From assembly GCF_921293095.1 (NCBI RefSeq), contig NC_060246.1:14340001-14404000 (forward strand): 64,000 nt of DNA. Direction: 5' to 3'. The translations under genes and the position numbers were made by a program. This DNA comes from Ischnura elegans. Lineage: Eukaryota; Arthropoda; Insecta; Odonata; Coenagrionidae. The first letter of the stretch is position 1. The number at the start of each line of letters is the position of its first letter. A model generated the notes under the pieces. The model was not told the DNA's origin, made no database searches, and saw only the letters and a program-made list of their open reading frames with translations. Shown here piece after piece: positions 1 to 11,442 of this stretch.

Positions 1-179
1 AACACTTGGGTTTTCATTTTTTATGGTATTTTTTTAATTAAGCACTTAAATATCTACGTTATTGCGACTAGAAATGCTTCCTTATAAATTGTTAACTATT
101 ATTATTCTTGAAAAATCACAAGGAATTTTTTAACAACTTTTTGAATTATTTCCACCAGCATTACGTTTATTGGTTTTTC

Positions 180-412
180 CAATTTAGTGACGTGAGGTCT
201 CACAGACCGCTACTAAAATTCAGTTGTGGATTTTCAGAAATAAATAATGAGAACGCTAAATTTTAAGAGTGCTTTGTCCTTATTATAAAAAATTATGACG
301 CTCACGAGGATAATAGATATTTCGATATAGCAATTTTGAAAATATTCATAATTTTAGAAACGCAGTGATCTCTCAGACCGCACGTCACCGGTTAAGGGTT
401 AAGATGCTGGCG
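180..412. repeat. Imperfect inverted-repeat element (putative MITE)
   Basis: GTGACGTGAGGTCTCACAGA near 188 is matched in reverse complement near 363-389 (GTGACGTGCGGTCTGAGAGA on the minus strand). The right side ends in CCGGTTAAGGGTTAA, so on the minus strand it begins TTAACCCTTA, like the piggyBac end at 13582. A clean left TTAA end is not visible, so the class is open. Confidence 0.3.
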
Positions 413-718
413 ACAACTCCTGACCCGCCCGGTGTGAGATTCGTTCCTTGATTCTGTTTTTGTACGCAAGGAGCATGAAGCGGAAAGAAAGTCTTCGTCT
501 ATTTCATGCATTTTAGCATGAAAATGCTAAGAGTGATGGAATTAAGAGAAAATGGGAAAACTTCTCAATGAAGGAAAGGAAAGACTAAGGAATGGATGCC
601 CTCGGTAAGTGGTCGGCCTAAGGTTGTCATCTGTGACGATCTCAGAAGGAATGTCTTTGAAAACATTCGTTAGGACAGGAGTTTCCAGATGTCAAAGTTT
701 ACTGCCAATATTGCTTAA

Positions 719-1323
719 CACAAACATGCCCGACCAATCCTTACACCATATTATGCCCGAGTGGATATATTTGGCCCAATATGACCATGTTTGCATATGT
801 TACTCAAAATACTTAATTCCTTCCCTGTTTATTTATTAATATTGTTTGTAAAGCATTTGGGAGGGTAGTAGAAAATTTAATTAGACGAAAAATATTAAAA
901 TTGTAATTGTTCAACAATTTCTATGGTGTTATGGGAAACTAGCTTACACAAATTTGTGAATACTTATCACTTTTCTTCTGATGTATTTGGGAGGTACAAT
1001 GAATTTCAATGGTATCAGGTTTAAAAAAATTACAATAATATTTTAACAAAAAACCACACCGTTGTATTGAATACAATGGAAAAGTAGAAAGGCTTCAAAT
1101 GGATTTAAAAGTCTGGGTCAAAAGGAGCCATCCGGGCATGGCAGGTATAAGTGATGAGAAAGAATAGAAAAAATAATATCAGGCCTAACTTTTGCACAGT
1201 GGTAAACCAAAACTAAAAGAATTGAGAGTAATGAAATGTGAGTCTAAAATATTTCTTCCTTTTAAAATAATCAACATAAATATTGTCTTTTGGGTCAAAT
1301 TGACCCAGCCGGGCATTCTAGTG
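719..1323. mobile_element. piggyBac-type non-autonomous element (605 bp)
   Basis: TTAA at 715-718 and 1324-1327 flank terminal inverted repeats: the left end reads CACAAACATGCCCGACC and the right end, on the minus strand, CACTAGAATGCCCGGCTGG. The tetranucleotide TTAA target duplication and CAC start are piggyBac hallmarks. No transposase fragment is inside, so it was presumably mobilised in trans. Confidence 0.6.
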
Positions 1324-1327
1324 TTAA

Positions 1328-1999
1328 ATTTTTGACTAGCACCTCCAATTTTTCGCAAATGAGCTCATAATGACTTCGACGATGCGAAACACTTCGATCA
1401 GTGATGGCCGTCGTCTTATGAGGTCTCGCTGCTCGTGGAAGGACTCTCGATAAGTTTGTTGATTGCTGCGGTATCTCAATAAAACTGATAGCCGTGTAAG
1501 TAGCAGCACTTTAAGATATGTTATTTCATGTACCGAAATAATTCCTAACTTAATAAATTATCTTAATTGTGGTTTCCAAAACGGGGCAAACTCTGGATAC
1601 GCCTCGAATGACAATAATAAATTTATACCTACTCCAAAATGTCTCAAATTTATAACTTGGTATCAAAAAATGAAGGAGCTCTTTAGGTAGCTTCAAAGGT
1701 TAACACCAGTGCAGATGCTACCCTCCCGAAATTTAAATGCAATGCAATTTTTTTTTATAAATTAAAATAAATGTCATTCACTATGGTTCTTGACAAAATA
1801 TATAAAATGCGATTACAATAAGAGGAACAAAATAAGAGCATACAGGAAAATGTAAAAATCATAGCATTTTTAGAACAAAAATATTACTTTTTTCGCACAA
1901 AAAATGCAATAGAAAAATTCATAAATGTATCCGCATTCTTTCGCATTTCAAGTTCCGTTTCAAGTTGTAATTGAGTGCGCCAACCACTTTCGTGTTCAG
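1328..1999. other. AT-rich sequence, nothing recognised
   Basis: No coding similarity, RNA gene or repeat boundary was recognised. A 75-codon frame around 1463-1690 has no recognisable motif. Confidence 0.5.
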
Positions 2000-2525
2000 C
2001 GCACCATTCATTCACGCGGCAAGTGCGAGAAAAAGAGAAAGAAGCGTGTGCGGAGTGTGCATCGTTGGAGCGGGAGAGTGCAGCCTGGGGTAGGGCGTGT
2101 GTGTGGGAGGGGGTGTCAGGGAAGGAGGGTAAGGGGCAGGGGTGGGGAGGCCGCCCTCACTTTGGTGAGGGTGCGCCAAATAAAAAAAAATAAAATAAAA
2201 TAAAACAGAGGGAGAGAGAGAGATCGTGGTGGCATAAATGGGGGAATATTTTTCTTTTATTGCGACTAACCCGCCGCTGCCCCCGAACATAAAAACCCCT
2301 TTCCTCTCCACCACCCGACGTACACGCCTCGCACCGCTCGCCACCGCACCCCCAAAACCCATGGCGACCCCGAGAGAGAGAGAGAGAGTAGTATATCCCG
2401 CATGGTCCACGCACAGCCACCCCTTTGGCGATGAGAGGCGCCGGACCGATGGGATATTGAAACGGAGAGGGAAGCGAGGGATGGACGAGCAGAACCAAGA
2501 CAACACGAGCACACTCTCCTGACAC
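2000..2525. other. GC-rich low-complexity island with GA microsatellites
   Basis: GC-rich, strand-biased sequence with GA runs near 2205-2222 and 2373-2388 and a G-rich run at 2090-2150. Overlapping frames on both strands are open here only because of composition; none shows a protein motif. It could be a promoter or a non-coding exon, but nothing decides this. Confidence 0.35.
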
Positions 2526-2565
2526 GATTTTTAAATCTATTCCAGAGAGAGAGTCCAGGCCGAAG

Positions 2566-2645
2566 ATGATGATAATAATAATATTAAAATGCCTTTATTC
2601 GGGCGAGGTTGAGACTAAGAAGTCCTCTCTTCCACCTAACCCCTC
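2566..2645 (-). mobile_element. LINE 3' terminus fragment
   Basis: On the minus strand the sequence carries AATAAAGGCATT followed by an (ATT)n then (ATC)n tail ending at about 2566. A polyadenylation-like signal running into a simple trinucleotide tail is typical of non-LTR retrotransposon 3' ends in arthropods. No ORF is attached. Confidence 0.4.
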
Positions 2646-2700
2646 GATGGCGTCAATGCAACATATTAAAAATGGTAGACAAACGTTTACAATACAAAGG

Positions 2701-2932
2701 ATATACAATATACACTATTTGTGAAATGTCAAAGATATAAAAAATACTATATGTGAAAATTGTGTGTAAAAAAATATTTCTGTTTGTGGGGAAAAAAACA
2801 TGAGGATAAGGGTAATAATGAGAATATACAATATACACTATTTTTGAAATGTCAAAAAAATAAACAACTATGTGTGAAAATTGTGTGTAAAAAAGATTTA
2901 TGTTTGTGGGAAAAAAACATGAGGATAAGGGT
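2701..2932 (+). repeat. Tandem duplication of a ~120-bp unit
   Basis: 2701-2813 and 2824-2932 are near-identical copies. Both contain ATATACAATATACACTATTT, TGTGTGTAAAAAA and CATGAGGATAAGGGT in the same order, separated by about 10 bp. The few differences are small indels in A runs. The unit is AT-rich and non-coding. Confidence 0.8.
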
Positions 2933-3149
2933 GTTGCAACCTTAAGCGAAAAAATCCACTGCAGGAAAACGCCCACACAAGAAGGGGGGCGTGAAAAACC
3001 TGCGAAAACCTACTGAGTGAAAGCTTAAGTCGTGTTATTTGTAAAATACAACATAGTTAATGAGGTACAAAGTATACACAAATATTACACATGTAATTAA
3101 GATGCAAAATATAACATGTATATATACAAGCATTCAGTGATACATGTCA

Positions 3150-3450
3150 CTTCGTCGTAGGCGCTGCTCAGTGTCATGTATATTTACCAGCAAGTAGTGA
3201 AGTGAAAAGTGCTTTGTGTAGCCTCCTCTTAAAAGATGCCAATGATGATGAGTTTCTAGTTGAAAGGTTAAGATTATTCCATTGCCCACATGAAGTAACG
3301 GTAAATGATTTGTTGTAAATGACAGTTCGGTGATGAGGTATAACAAGAAGATTATGAGGGGTTCCACCTAGAAGGATGTCATTTACGAGAATGTGTCGAA
3401 ATTCTGGAGGTAACAAGTACTCAAAACAAAAGCACATCAAAACACTTTGC
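3150..3450 (-). pseudogene. C-terminal fragment of a LINE reverse-transcriptase ORF
   Basis: The 88-codon minus-strand frame at 3174-3440 has the C-terminal signature of jockey/CR1/R1-type LINE proteins: a PHHRTVIYNKSF block, then CGQWNNL, then SLASFKRRLHKAL. This fits the family pattern R-T...F..S....WN.LP...S...FK..L. No RT catalytic part is present, so this is a 3' remnant. The clade is not determined. Confidence 0.55.
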
Positions 3451-3540
3451 GATAGACAAAGGTTTTCGCGCCGCCAAAGACTTTTTTATGCATTATTGCT
3501 GTGAAGAAAACATAAAATAAGGAAATTGAAAGCATAAAAG

Positions 3541-3700
3541 ATATTGCGCTTGATCGAGGGGTCTCGGGTTCCAAGCCTGAGTGAAGCCCTCAACTCAAAA
3601 GTCATGAGGTGTTAGTAGGCATACGGAAGGTTTGGTATCACAAACCTATGTGGCTCATGTTAGTCAGGCTTGATCTCTACCCTCACCTACCCAAACCAAC
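3541..3700 (+). mobile_element. Possible tRNA-derived SINE fragment
   Basis: A B-box-like GGTTCCAAGCC lies at about 3569-3579 and is followed by a unique body. The A box is poor and no tail or target duplication is visible. It could be chance. Confidence 0.22.
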
Positions 3701-4386
3701 TTTACGGAAGTTTTATTATAAGAGTGCGTGGGAGTTAAAATTTTCATTTTTCATATACTCTACCGGTGATTCTCATCTTTGAGTAAAATTATAAAGGTCT
3801 AAAATAAAATATAAATTTAATTAGGCCAGAAACTGCCACTAGGTACCCCAAGCAAACGAATTTTCAGATATAAATAAATACCAGTTGCTTAACTAAGCAA
3901 ATTTCGGAATAATAAGCCAATCAATGCTGTAACTGGGATAAAATACGTCATTTAAAATTGTTCCATAGTCGATGCAAACTGCAGGAATACGTTCAAGTTA
4001 GAAATGAGTCACCATCCAATAATCTGCATCACAAGAATTTTACATGTTGATGATACAAGATTTGCATGTTGGCACCGAAGGACGTCATAATTGAAAACGG
4101 TATTTTCAAAATAATATTTACGAGATGTACATGTAAGTACAGGAAAAGAAGGGAAACTATGGAGCGCCATATGCCAGAGAATGACTCACAGGTGCATTGA
4201 TGTCATAGAACATAGCAATTAAGGGAGGAATTTTCCGAGGAAATTTCCGAGGGAAAAACTGAAGGGGAATAATTCCCACGGCGAAGGAAGTACCTCGGGA
4301 AAGGGAGTATTGTACAGTATTCCAATCTTACGATTATAGAATCAGATATTTTTGCAATCTCATAGGCATAGGCGTAATCTGGTTAT

Positions 4387-6811
4387 CAGAGCGGCGCACA
4401 GTGAGCGAAATGCCCAAAAAGGTGGCCAAAATAGGAAAATATGAACTTAGTATATAAGGTTGTTGAAACTTTGTATTGGCTAAAGGAAGAATGGAAGCGT
4501 CCAAAAATACAATTGTTAAGGCTTGTGAATATGTTTACGCGTTGATAAACCGCTGTGAAAGTGATCTCCACGTGAGTAAGAACGGCCACTGAGCAGCGCA
4601 AGAATAAGTACTTGTACTTCATAATAACGCTACAGCTGGTGTAATTGGGCGATTTTCGTTCTGTAAAATGGATTTAGCCAAGCAATATAAGTGCAATCTA
4701 AATACATTTTTAAAAAATTGCTATAGGTTAATAAATTGGCAGTAATAAAGTTTTTTTTTACTAAAATTAATACAATATTATTCGAAAAATTATTTAAAAA
4801 TTAAGTCATAAGTTTAGCATTCTGTCATATTCAGCGTACTAACAAACATATCATCATTCTTATACATTTAATAGTTGTTATGAAACAAAAATTTGCTGCC
4901 CCAAACTGCCCCTCGTGAAGTTTAAGCCATTTATTTAAGATAATCACATGGCCACGCGCCGGGTTCCAGAGTCGGTACTCTACATGCTCATTATGTTTCC
5001 GTTAAAAACATGAATATTTTTATGCGAATGTGTTTAGTTATGAAATTCAACTAAGAGCATTTATTTTCAAGTTTCAAAAATTGTTAATACGTTTTGTTAT
5101 CAACTATTAAAATTTTCAATGAGCCATCGAAAGACGTTATAAATTTCACTTGTGATTTCAATACTCTCGATTCATATATTTCGACGATTCCGATAATCAT
5201 TCGGTGAAAAGTACAATTTGTGGTTTCATATTTTTTAGGAGGAATATGGGCTTGGTTTGGAGACGATTGGGGGAAGAGTCTAATTGGTTTTCAGCGCGGT
5301 GAATCGGCTGTTTGGTTTACGGGGAAGGAGTCGGTTGATGGTGTGCTGGGACGGGGAGGGTGCACCATGCATGCACCCTTCTCCCAACTTGTTTGTGGGC
5401 TCATGTCCGTGATTTACAATGTTTCTTCCTTCACGGTACAAATGACACATTGTATCTTTCTATTGTATTTAATGCTGTCAACCGTGAGGCGGATCGGGGG
5501 ATATATGAAAATGCCATATTACTAGTACGTATAGTAGGATTCGATGCTTTGAATGTTTCATACATCTATCCAACAGACTGCACATAAAAAGTTGGCAAGT
5601 CCGAGAGCCTGGTTTAAAGCCAGCAAATGGAGATTAGGAAGAAATATTTTCAGGAGGGATTCAGGTCTCACATATGCCTCATTGTTGACAGGCCAAAGCA
5701 AAGTTTTGGGAGTAGCAATGACGGAAACACAGCTCGTCGTTTCTTTGAAAATAGCTGCGTTTCTGCGTCCATTACTGGCTTGGACTTAAATTTGATTAAA
5801 CGTATGCATACCATTTTGCAAGTCATATCCTGCGGCCATCAAATAGATGCAGACATATTTGAGGAGTATGCAATTGAAACTGCCCGTTTATTCGTGCGCT
5901 TATATCCCTGGTTCAACATGCCAACAAAGGTGCATAAACTACTTGTACATGGAAAGGAATTAATTATAAAATCCTTATTGCCCATTGGGCAGATGTCAGA
6001 AGAAGCCCAAGAGGCGTGCAATAAATATTTTAAGACGTTTCATGAAGATTTTGCACGGTAATGTTCACGCCGAAAAAATATGCAAGATGTTTTTTCCAGG
6101 CTGTTGGTTTTTTCAGATCCGTTAATAAGCAGCCAAAGGCCATTGCCAAAAAAGAAATTGCAATGCTTAAGCAACGAGGCGTTGCTTCTGACAGTTCCAC
6201 CGAGTGTTACAATGTCTGAAGCTTCATGCTCATCCTCATCGACCTCTCCTTGAGTATATTCCTATAACTCTTCAGACGCCTGTGACTGATTTCCACCTAA
6301 ACTCATTGCTTACAAAGATGATGTCAGTGCAATAATTAACATTTGTTTGTATCATGAATTTAATTGCTACGCATTTAACTACCCTTTCATCTTTATTCAT
6401 AAAACACTGCCAGATAAATTTTTTGTTCATCTATGTAATTCCATTATTCATTCATATTTTTGCAAACTTAAAACTACTTACTTTGTCTATATTTCATAGT
6501 TTATGTCTTATTTATTTTGAACTTTAATTAATTTATTTATATAATTCATCTTTTGTTAACTTCTTCAATTTTATAACGTAATTAATATGCCACATTATTT
6601 AACCTTTATTCTTACAATGAACGAGTCAAGATCCGCTCACTTGAATTATTAAGTCCACCATTTTGGATCAGTTATTGCTTTTTTTTAATTGTGACTTCAG
6701 AATCGCACTCAGCAACCTCAAAAACATATAAAACGTCATCTTTTAGGCCATATAGCAATGATTTTTAGTTTTGACCACCTTTTGGGGCATTTCACCCACT
6801 GTGCGGCGGTG
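4387..6811 (+). mobile_element. 2.4-kb TIR DNA transposon, superfamily unresolved
   Basis: The left end (4387-4430) reads GCGCACAGTGAGCGAAATGC then CCAAAAAGGTGGCCAAAA. The right end (about 6768-6811) is its reverse complement with few differences, so inverted repeats of about 40 bp bound the segment. A broken protein gene (5627-6253) lies inside, as expected for a once autonomous transposon. I could not define a target duplication, so the exact ends and superfamily remain open. Confidence 0.65.
5627..6253 (+). pseudogene. Broken transposon-encoded protein
   Basis: A 209-codon frame with one in-frame TAA at 6059-6061. Before the stop, LIVDRPKQSFGSSNDGNTAR (about residues 19-38), then FVRLYPWFNMPTKVHKLL and LPIGQMSEEAQEACNK match, from memory, a widespread arthropod family of uncharacterised transposon proteins. 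After the stop the same frame continues with CSRRKNMQDVFSRLL and FSDPLIS, again family-like, so the stop is a later point change rather than the true end. A serine-rich tail ends at 6253. It lies inside the 4387-6811 TIR element, which supports a transposon origin. No catalytic residues are assigned and the upstream part is missing or in unrecognised exons. Confidence 0.62.
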
Positions 6812-8245
6812 CGCGGGTGGCACCGGCCATTGCCTCGGCGAGTTTACGAGGAAAAAGAAGAAGTGAGGATCGCTGTAAATCGTCTTCATGGTCTCGGCGT
6901 CGAAAGTGGCGCCTCAGAAGCGAATGGGGGCCTCATGACGAACCAAATTTGCTCCTTCCTCTATTTCCCAACTGAGAGGCATTTTAGTTCCTAATCTACG
7001 CGATTGCACTGTTAGCTACATAAAAAATATCCTATAAGCCTTTGATTTTCATAGACCATAGGCTCATTTTACTGCGTTCTCGGATATAAAAATATTTCAT
7101 CACTTCTCTAAAAGTTGGTAACACCGATTTGTTTAACGCCGACTAAGCGCTAAATAAGAGACAAGTTGTCTCACTACGCTTCTTTTATTACCTTCTACCA
7201 TCTTCCGATTTATATTATAAAAGATAAACGCACTCCTACAGCAGCAGCACACGCGGGATGAATTTTGCTGTATTCGAGGCGTGGGAGGGGGAGAAGCGAG
7301 CGGGGAGGGGACGGGATCGGCCTGCCGTTCTTGTATCCGCGACGCTGCTTTTGCGTTGGAATATTTTTTTTGCGGACGCGTACTCAAATTAGGCATTTTG
7401 TGGCTAAACGGTGTCAGATACGTCAAAATGCACGAAATTTTTGCCCCTTAAGAATAGTAACTCGGCAATACCTGTAGGGAATGACCATAAAATATTATAT
7501 TTTTCGAATTTCGACCCTCCCCTCCTAAATTGCATTTGAGCGAGGGTCAGCGGTTCACCTAGGGGTTCCAATTTTCAGGCCTTATTTTTGTTCGGTCCCA
7601 AAACTTATCTTCATTGGGCCAGATGGATTTTTTAAATCGATTTTTCCGATCCGCCCTACTGTACGTGTTTCGACTTTACGCGTCTATTTCAAATTCCTAA
7701 TTGGATATAAGACATACCAAGAAGATATTGAGAAGGTTTAAAACATTTTCCATTATTTGAGGCCGAATTTACACAAAACAAGAAAATGCTTACCCTTAAA
7801 AAGAGTTAAAATAATTTAAACATATGTTCCAGTGGAACACAATGTTAACTATTTAACTGTCTCATTTAATATTTGAGCGCACAATGAAATTAAAACTCTA
7901 TTTCAAGAAAATCCATAATAAAGTTTTCAAAATCTTTCAGAGTAAATTTGTTCGATTTTAACCAATACACGGCAATATACGGGCAGAAATGCATCATTTA
8001 TACCAGGGGGTAAGGAGGGCAAATAGTTCACCTTCAAATGGTATGTTTCAATGGAATGAGAAAAATGTAATAAATACAAACAGTTTGTATGGGTAAGATA
8101 TTGTAGGTTATTGATTTTATAAATGATGCTCTTCTAAGTTGTTCAATGCAAATATAATGATATTATTACCAGCAAAAATTGGAGAGCAAAATCTGAAGAG
8201 ATCGATTTCTTGTAATTGTTACGGATTAATTTTCATCTGATATAT
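6812..8245. other. No recognised gene; one GC-rich patch
   Basis: Mostly AT-rich sequence. A G-rich patch at 7255-7400 opens frames on both strands without any motif. The rest holds nothing I can name. Confidence 0.45.
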
Positions 8246-8438
8246 ATTCGCCATAAAGAAAAAAGCGAAGAAGTGTGAAGATTTTAGGGCCACGAGTTTA
8301 ACGAAAAGTGCGTCGAAGTTATAAACAAGTGTCGTACACAAGAGAATAGAACGGAAAGCACAGGCGTTTCTGGATGAAGGCCAATTCGGATTTGGACTCG
8401 TGGAAGGCAACATGAGAAGTAACATTGGCCTTAAGAAT

Positions 8439-8683
8439 CATGGGCGTACCCAGTGAGGGGCGGGAAGGGGCAGCTGCCCCCCCCCCCCCCCCCCCCCACT
8501 AGAAGCAAAAATTGCAATGCCGGAAAATAATATTTTTTCAAGCAAATAATTTTAAACAATTAAGATTTGTTACAGTTTCTTTAAAATGTTGGTTTCATTC
8601 ACATTTTCCATTTTTAAATCTTACCTACAACTTGAACAACCATGGATTGCCTCCCCCTTGTTTTGATCCTGCGTACGCCCTTT
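8439..8683. mobile_element. hAT MITE inserted in the RT pseudogene (245 bp)
   Basis: Perfect 8-bp target duplication TTAAGAAT at 8431-8438 and 8684-8691. Ends read CATGGGCGTACCC on the left and, in reverse complement, AAAGGGCGTACGC on the right. It contains a long poly-C tract (8471-8497). The same family recurs at 58305-58597 and, truncated, at 48478-48560. Confidence 0.85.
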
Positions 8684-9253
8684 TTAAGAATGGAGGTAGA
8701 GAAAAGAATGGAGAAGGACAAACCGGCATTCATCGCTTTAGTTGACTTAGAGAACGGAATGGAACTTTGCAATAAGGATTGGAGTTCCATGCTTGCTACC
8801 CCTGAGAGAAATTTGAGTATTCTACAATGGCCCGATAACTATCCACAAATTATACAAAAACCAAGTAGAAGTGATAAAAACTGGGAACTACGATTATGTA
8901 AGAATAAGGTAAGGAGTGAGACAAGGGTGTGCTCTGTACCCTATTATGTTCAATATTTCATTGAGAAATCGATCAAAGAGGAAACGGCAGGAATGAAAAT
9001 CTACGGCGAAAACAATATCATGCTGCGATCTGCCTATGTATACAATGAACATGAATAAACATAAACGTTGGCAGAGACTGAAAGGGATCCGAGGAAAATT
9101 CTAATCAGTATGCAAAGGACAAATGCTAGGTATAGTCTAAATTCAATGCGAAGAAATCGAGGGCATTGGTTTTCGGTTGAATGAAGGAAGTTAAGATAGC
9201 TTAAACAGGGTGACAACATAGTAGGTGATTGAGCGATCTACGGCTGGTGAACA

Positions 9254-9787
9254 GTTGAAATAAAATAAATTCCCCAAGGCCCAAGACCCTTTGCTGGGCA
9301 AAGGTGGGGGGTGGGAGAGAAACGCCAGGTGTCAGGACATATTTCTTGGGCACTTACAACCCTTCTACGCATCCCTAACTCCCTTGTGTTTGACGGTCAC
9401 TGTCGTAAGCGAGAGCTTCATAAACCTGTGTGAGTGAGTGCGTGTGTCCCACGCGGAAATTTGTTCCTTGGAGCAAATCCGCGACGTGCGTGAGCGAGAG
9501 CGTGATTTTCTTAATTTTATATTTTTGTCTGTTTCTTGCGTGTGAGTGGGTCACTGGCGTAAGCGAAAGCTTCGCAAACCTGAATGTTTGTGTGATTGAT
9601 ACCTACGCGGTAATTTGTTCCTTAGATCATATCTACTAGGTGAGTGAGTGAGCTGCGCGATTGTTTTGTTTCGTAGTGTTTTAGCTTGCTTTCCGTGTAT
9701 TACTCCCTGTCAGCCTTGTAACTTCCCACCCCCACCCAACCCAGCCCAACAAAGAGTACGGCCTTGGGGAATTTATTTTCTTTCAAC
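9254..9787. mobile_element. TIR element with internal ~150-bp tandem repeat
   Basis: Inverted ends: GTTGAAATAAAATAAATTCC then CCAAGGCC on the left, matched in reverse complement at 9747-9787. The identity extends for about 35 bp through TTTGYTGGGC. Internally GTCACTG..CGTAAGCGA.AGCTTC and ACGCGG.AATTTGTTCCTT occur twice (about 9400-9500 and 9550-9635). The LINE frame resumes just after the right end, so this is an insertion. Target duplication is not clear. Confidence 0.68.
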
Positions 9788-10299
9788 AGGAAACAATAAC
9801 TTTGAGGAGGTGAAGAAGTTCTGCTTTTGGTAGCCGAGTCACCAGCGTTGGACGAAGAAAGAGTAGTCACTAGAAAAGCCCATGCGGAGAGGGCATTCCT
9901 CTAAAAAGGAGTTTACAAACAGCTGAGAATGTAAGCGTGGAAGTAAGGAAGCGACTAGTTAGGACATTTGGAGCACACTTCTTTCTCCATGGCAGTGATG
10001 CATGGAAGATGACAGCAGCAGAAAACGATTCGCCAATCATCCAACGAAGGAACACCAATAAACATGATCGCTAAAATACGCTATCGCTGGCCTCAGATTA
10101 GATATATAGAACAGTTGATGAATAATGTAATTCGGAAGGATCGCGTGAAGTTTTAAAGCGAAGCAGGTGATGTGAGCATTGAGTGGAGGACAATGAACAT
10201 TAAACTAATCTTCGGATTTCTGACTGATAAACTAGCGACAATTTTTCCGTATTTATCGCATAACAGAACAACAAATTAGTATATTATTACTTTTCCTCT

Positions 10300-10720
10300 T
10301 CTATTCTTGACCTTGTTCAATTAACTTTTTATGATGTTTCATGGAGTTTAGGTCAATTGAAACCAAGTTATAGCCAACGTTTCGATTTATGTAAAATCAT
10401 CCTCAGGGCTATGAAAGTGAAAACATGAACACTATAAAATACAAAGATAACAACGATATACAATAGTTTTACATAAAAATGTTACGATCGCGTTTTTTTA
10501 CAGTAATAAAATTTAAAGTATACACACATATATATAAGAACAGAATAGAATACACACAAAAATTTGACATACCTCTTAACTTTGTACTCATATTTATTGA
10601 TGTTATATTACTAAGGTATTGCCACACCTAGTTACCATTAATTTTGAACAACAAATTGAGATAAACTTTTGGAATTCGTAAAATAAATTGAAGGGAGAGG
10701 GTCCGAAATAATTTTCAATG
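10300..10720 (-). mobile_element. Penelope-like element terminal remnant
   Basis: On the minus strand this contains a hammerhead-type motif (10412 to 10370). Its upstream part (about 10560-10690) resembles the sequence at 23330-23450: both share TTTGACWTACC and a TTACCATNAATTT block, spaced similarly. Penelope-like elements carry such motifs in their terminal repeats. No coding sequence is attached, so assignment rests on the motif and the paired similarity. Confidence 0.45.
10370..10412 (-). ncRNA. Hammerhead-type ribozyme motif
   Basis: Read on the minus strand: ATAGCC, CTGAGGA, T, GATTT-TACAT-AAATC, GAAAC, GTT, GGCTAT. Helix I is a perfect 6 bp (ATAGCC/GGCTAT), helix II a perfect 5 bp (GATTT/AAATC), the core is CUGANGA...GAAA, and the short helix III sequence ACGU is self-complementary, as in dimer-forming hammerheads. 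One extra base sits between the core and helix II. Self-cleavage is predicted, not shown. Confidence 0.6.
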
Positions 10721-11442
10721 ATTAAATTATATCGACAAAACATTATCCTTTCGGTAGTTTGCATTATTTTCTTGTCTTTTCTCCTTATTTACTTCCATTT
10801 ATCTTTGACTCATACTCTATCGCTCTTCGACACATTCCACTTTGATTACATGATCTTTCACATAAGGAGCAAATTTATATTGGTTTGACAACGTGTCTCA
10901 TAGTGGACCGATTTACAACAAAGTGCATACGGTGTATCTCCCATTTTAACTTCTGAATGATTTACGAATCGATTTACATGTCATTGCCATAAAAGAGATA
11001 ACATATTTTCACATATCAAGGGGAGAGTGATTAAGTTCAAAAGCTAACCCCCATTCAGATTCAGGATCACAATCAACCAATCATTATATGGGATTCACAA
11101 AGTATTAAAAAGAGTGCATTTGCCAAACAAAAATTGAACTTAGCTCACATTCCATCTATTATCCGCCTCTGTTCAGGCATTTCCATACGTTTATCAGCAA
11201 CATTTCGCATACTTTTAAGAAAAGAAGGCATAAAGACGATAGATGTATTTAAACCTTCTCTTAAGAATGATATTTTAACCATTCTCGAATTTAAAGGAAG
11301 CATAGGAACTTCAACAGTTAAGAAACAATGCATAATCTGGTTTGACCTGAATACGTAGTGCCCAAGAAATATTAGGTGAAACAAATTTATCTATATTTAA
11401 CTGTATCAGAGAAAGGAGAAAGGTGGATACTACACGATTATC
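10721..11442. other. AT-rich sequence, nothing recognised
   Basis: Frames near 11134-11384 are open on both strands but carry no motif I know. Confidence 0.4.

Larger units (their letters stand above)
8250..10145 (+). pseudogene. Degraded LINE reverse transcriptase, twice interrupted
   Basis: The frame begins with CEDFRATSLTKSASKL, then HKRIERKAQAFLDEGQFGF (ending about 8393), the fingers/palm region of arthropod endonuclease-reverse transcriptases. A hAT MITE (8439-8683) splits it, after which VEKRMEKDKPAFIALVDLEN (RT motif A region; the catalytic Asp is kept but AFD is lost) and a degraded region around 8900-9050 with YIEKSIKEE-like sequence follow. The YADD box is not recognisable. A second element (9254-9787) interrupts it again; after it NNFEEVKKFCF (9790-9830) and VEVRKRLVRTF with KMTAAE (about 9930-10030) belong to the post-RT region. 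Multiple stops and frameshifts make it non-functional. The type resembles the minus-strand fragments at 38.2-38.8 and 46.4-47.6 kb. Confidence 0.72.

Noticed and set aside
31-60. TTAA near the window start as left end of a piggyBac element ending at 400
   Set aside because: The bases after TTAA there do not match the inverted right end; kept only as a low-confidence inverted repeat at 180-412.
2012-2512. 166-codon minus-strand frame
   Set aside because: GC-rich, GA-microsatellite sequence keeps several frames open on both strands; no protein motif and low-complexity composition.
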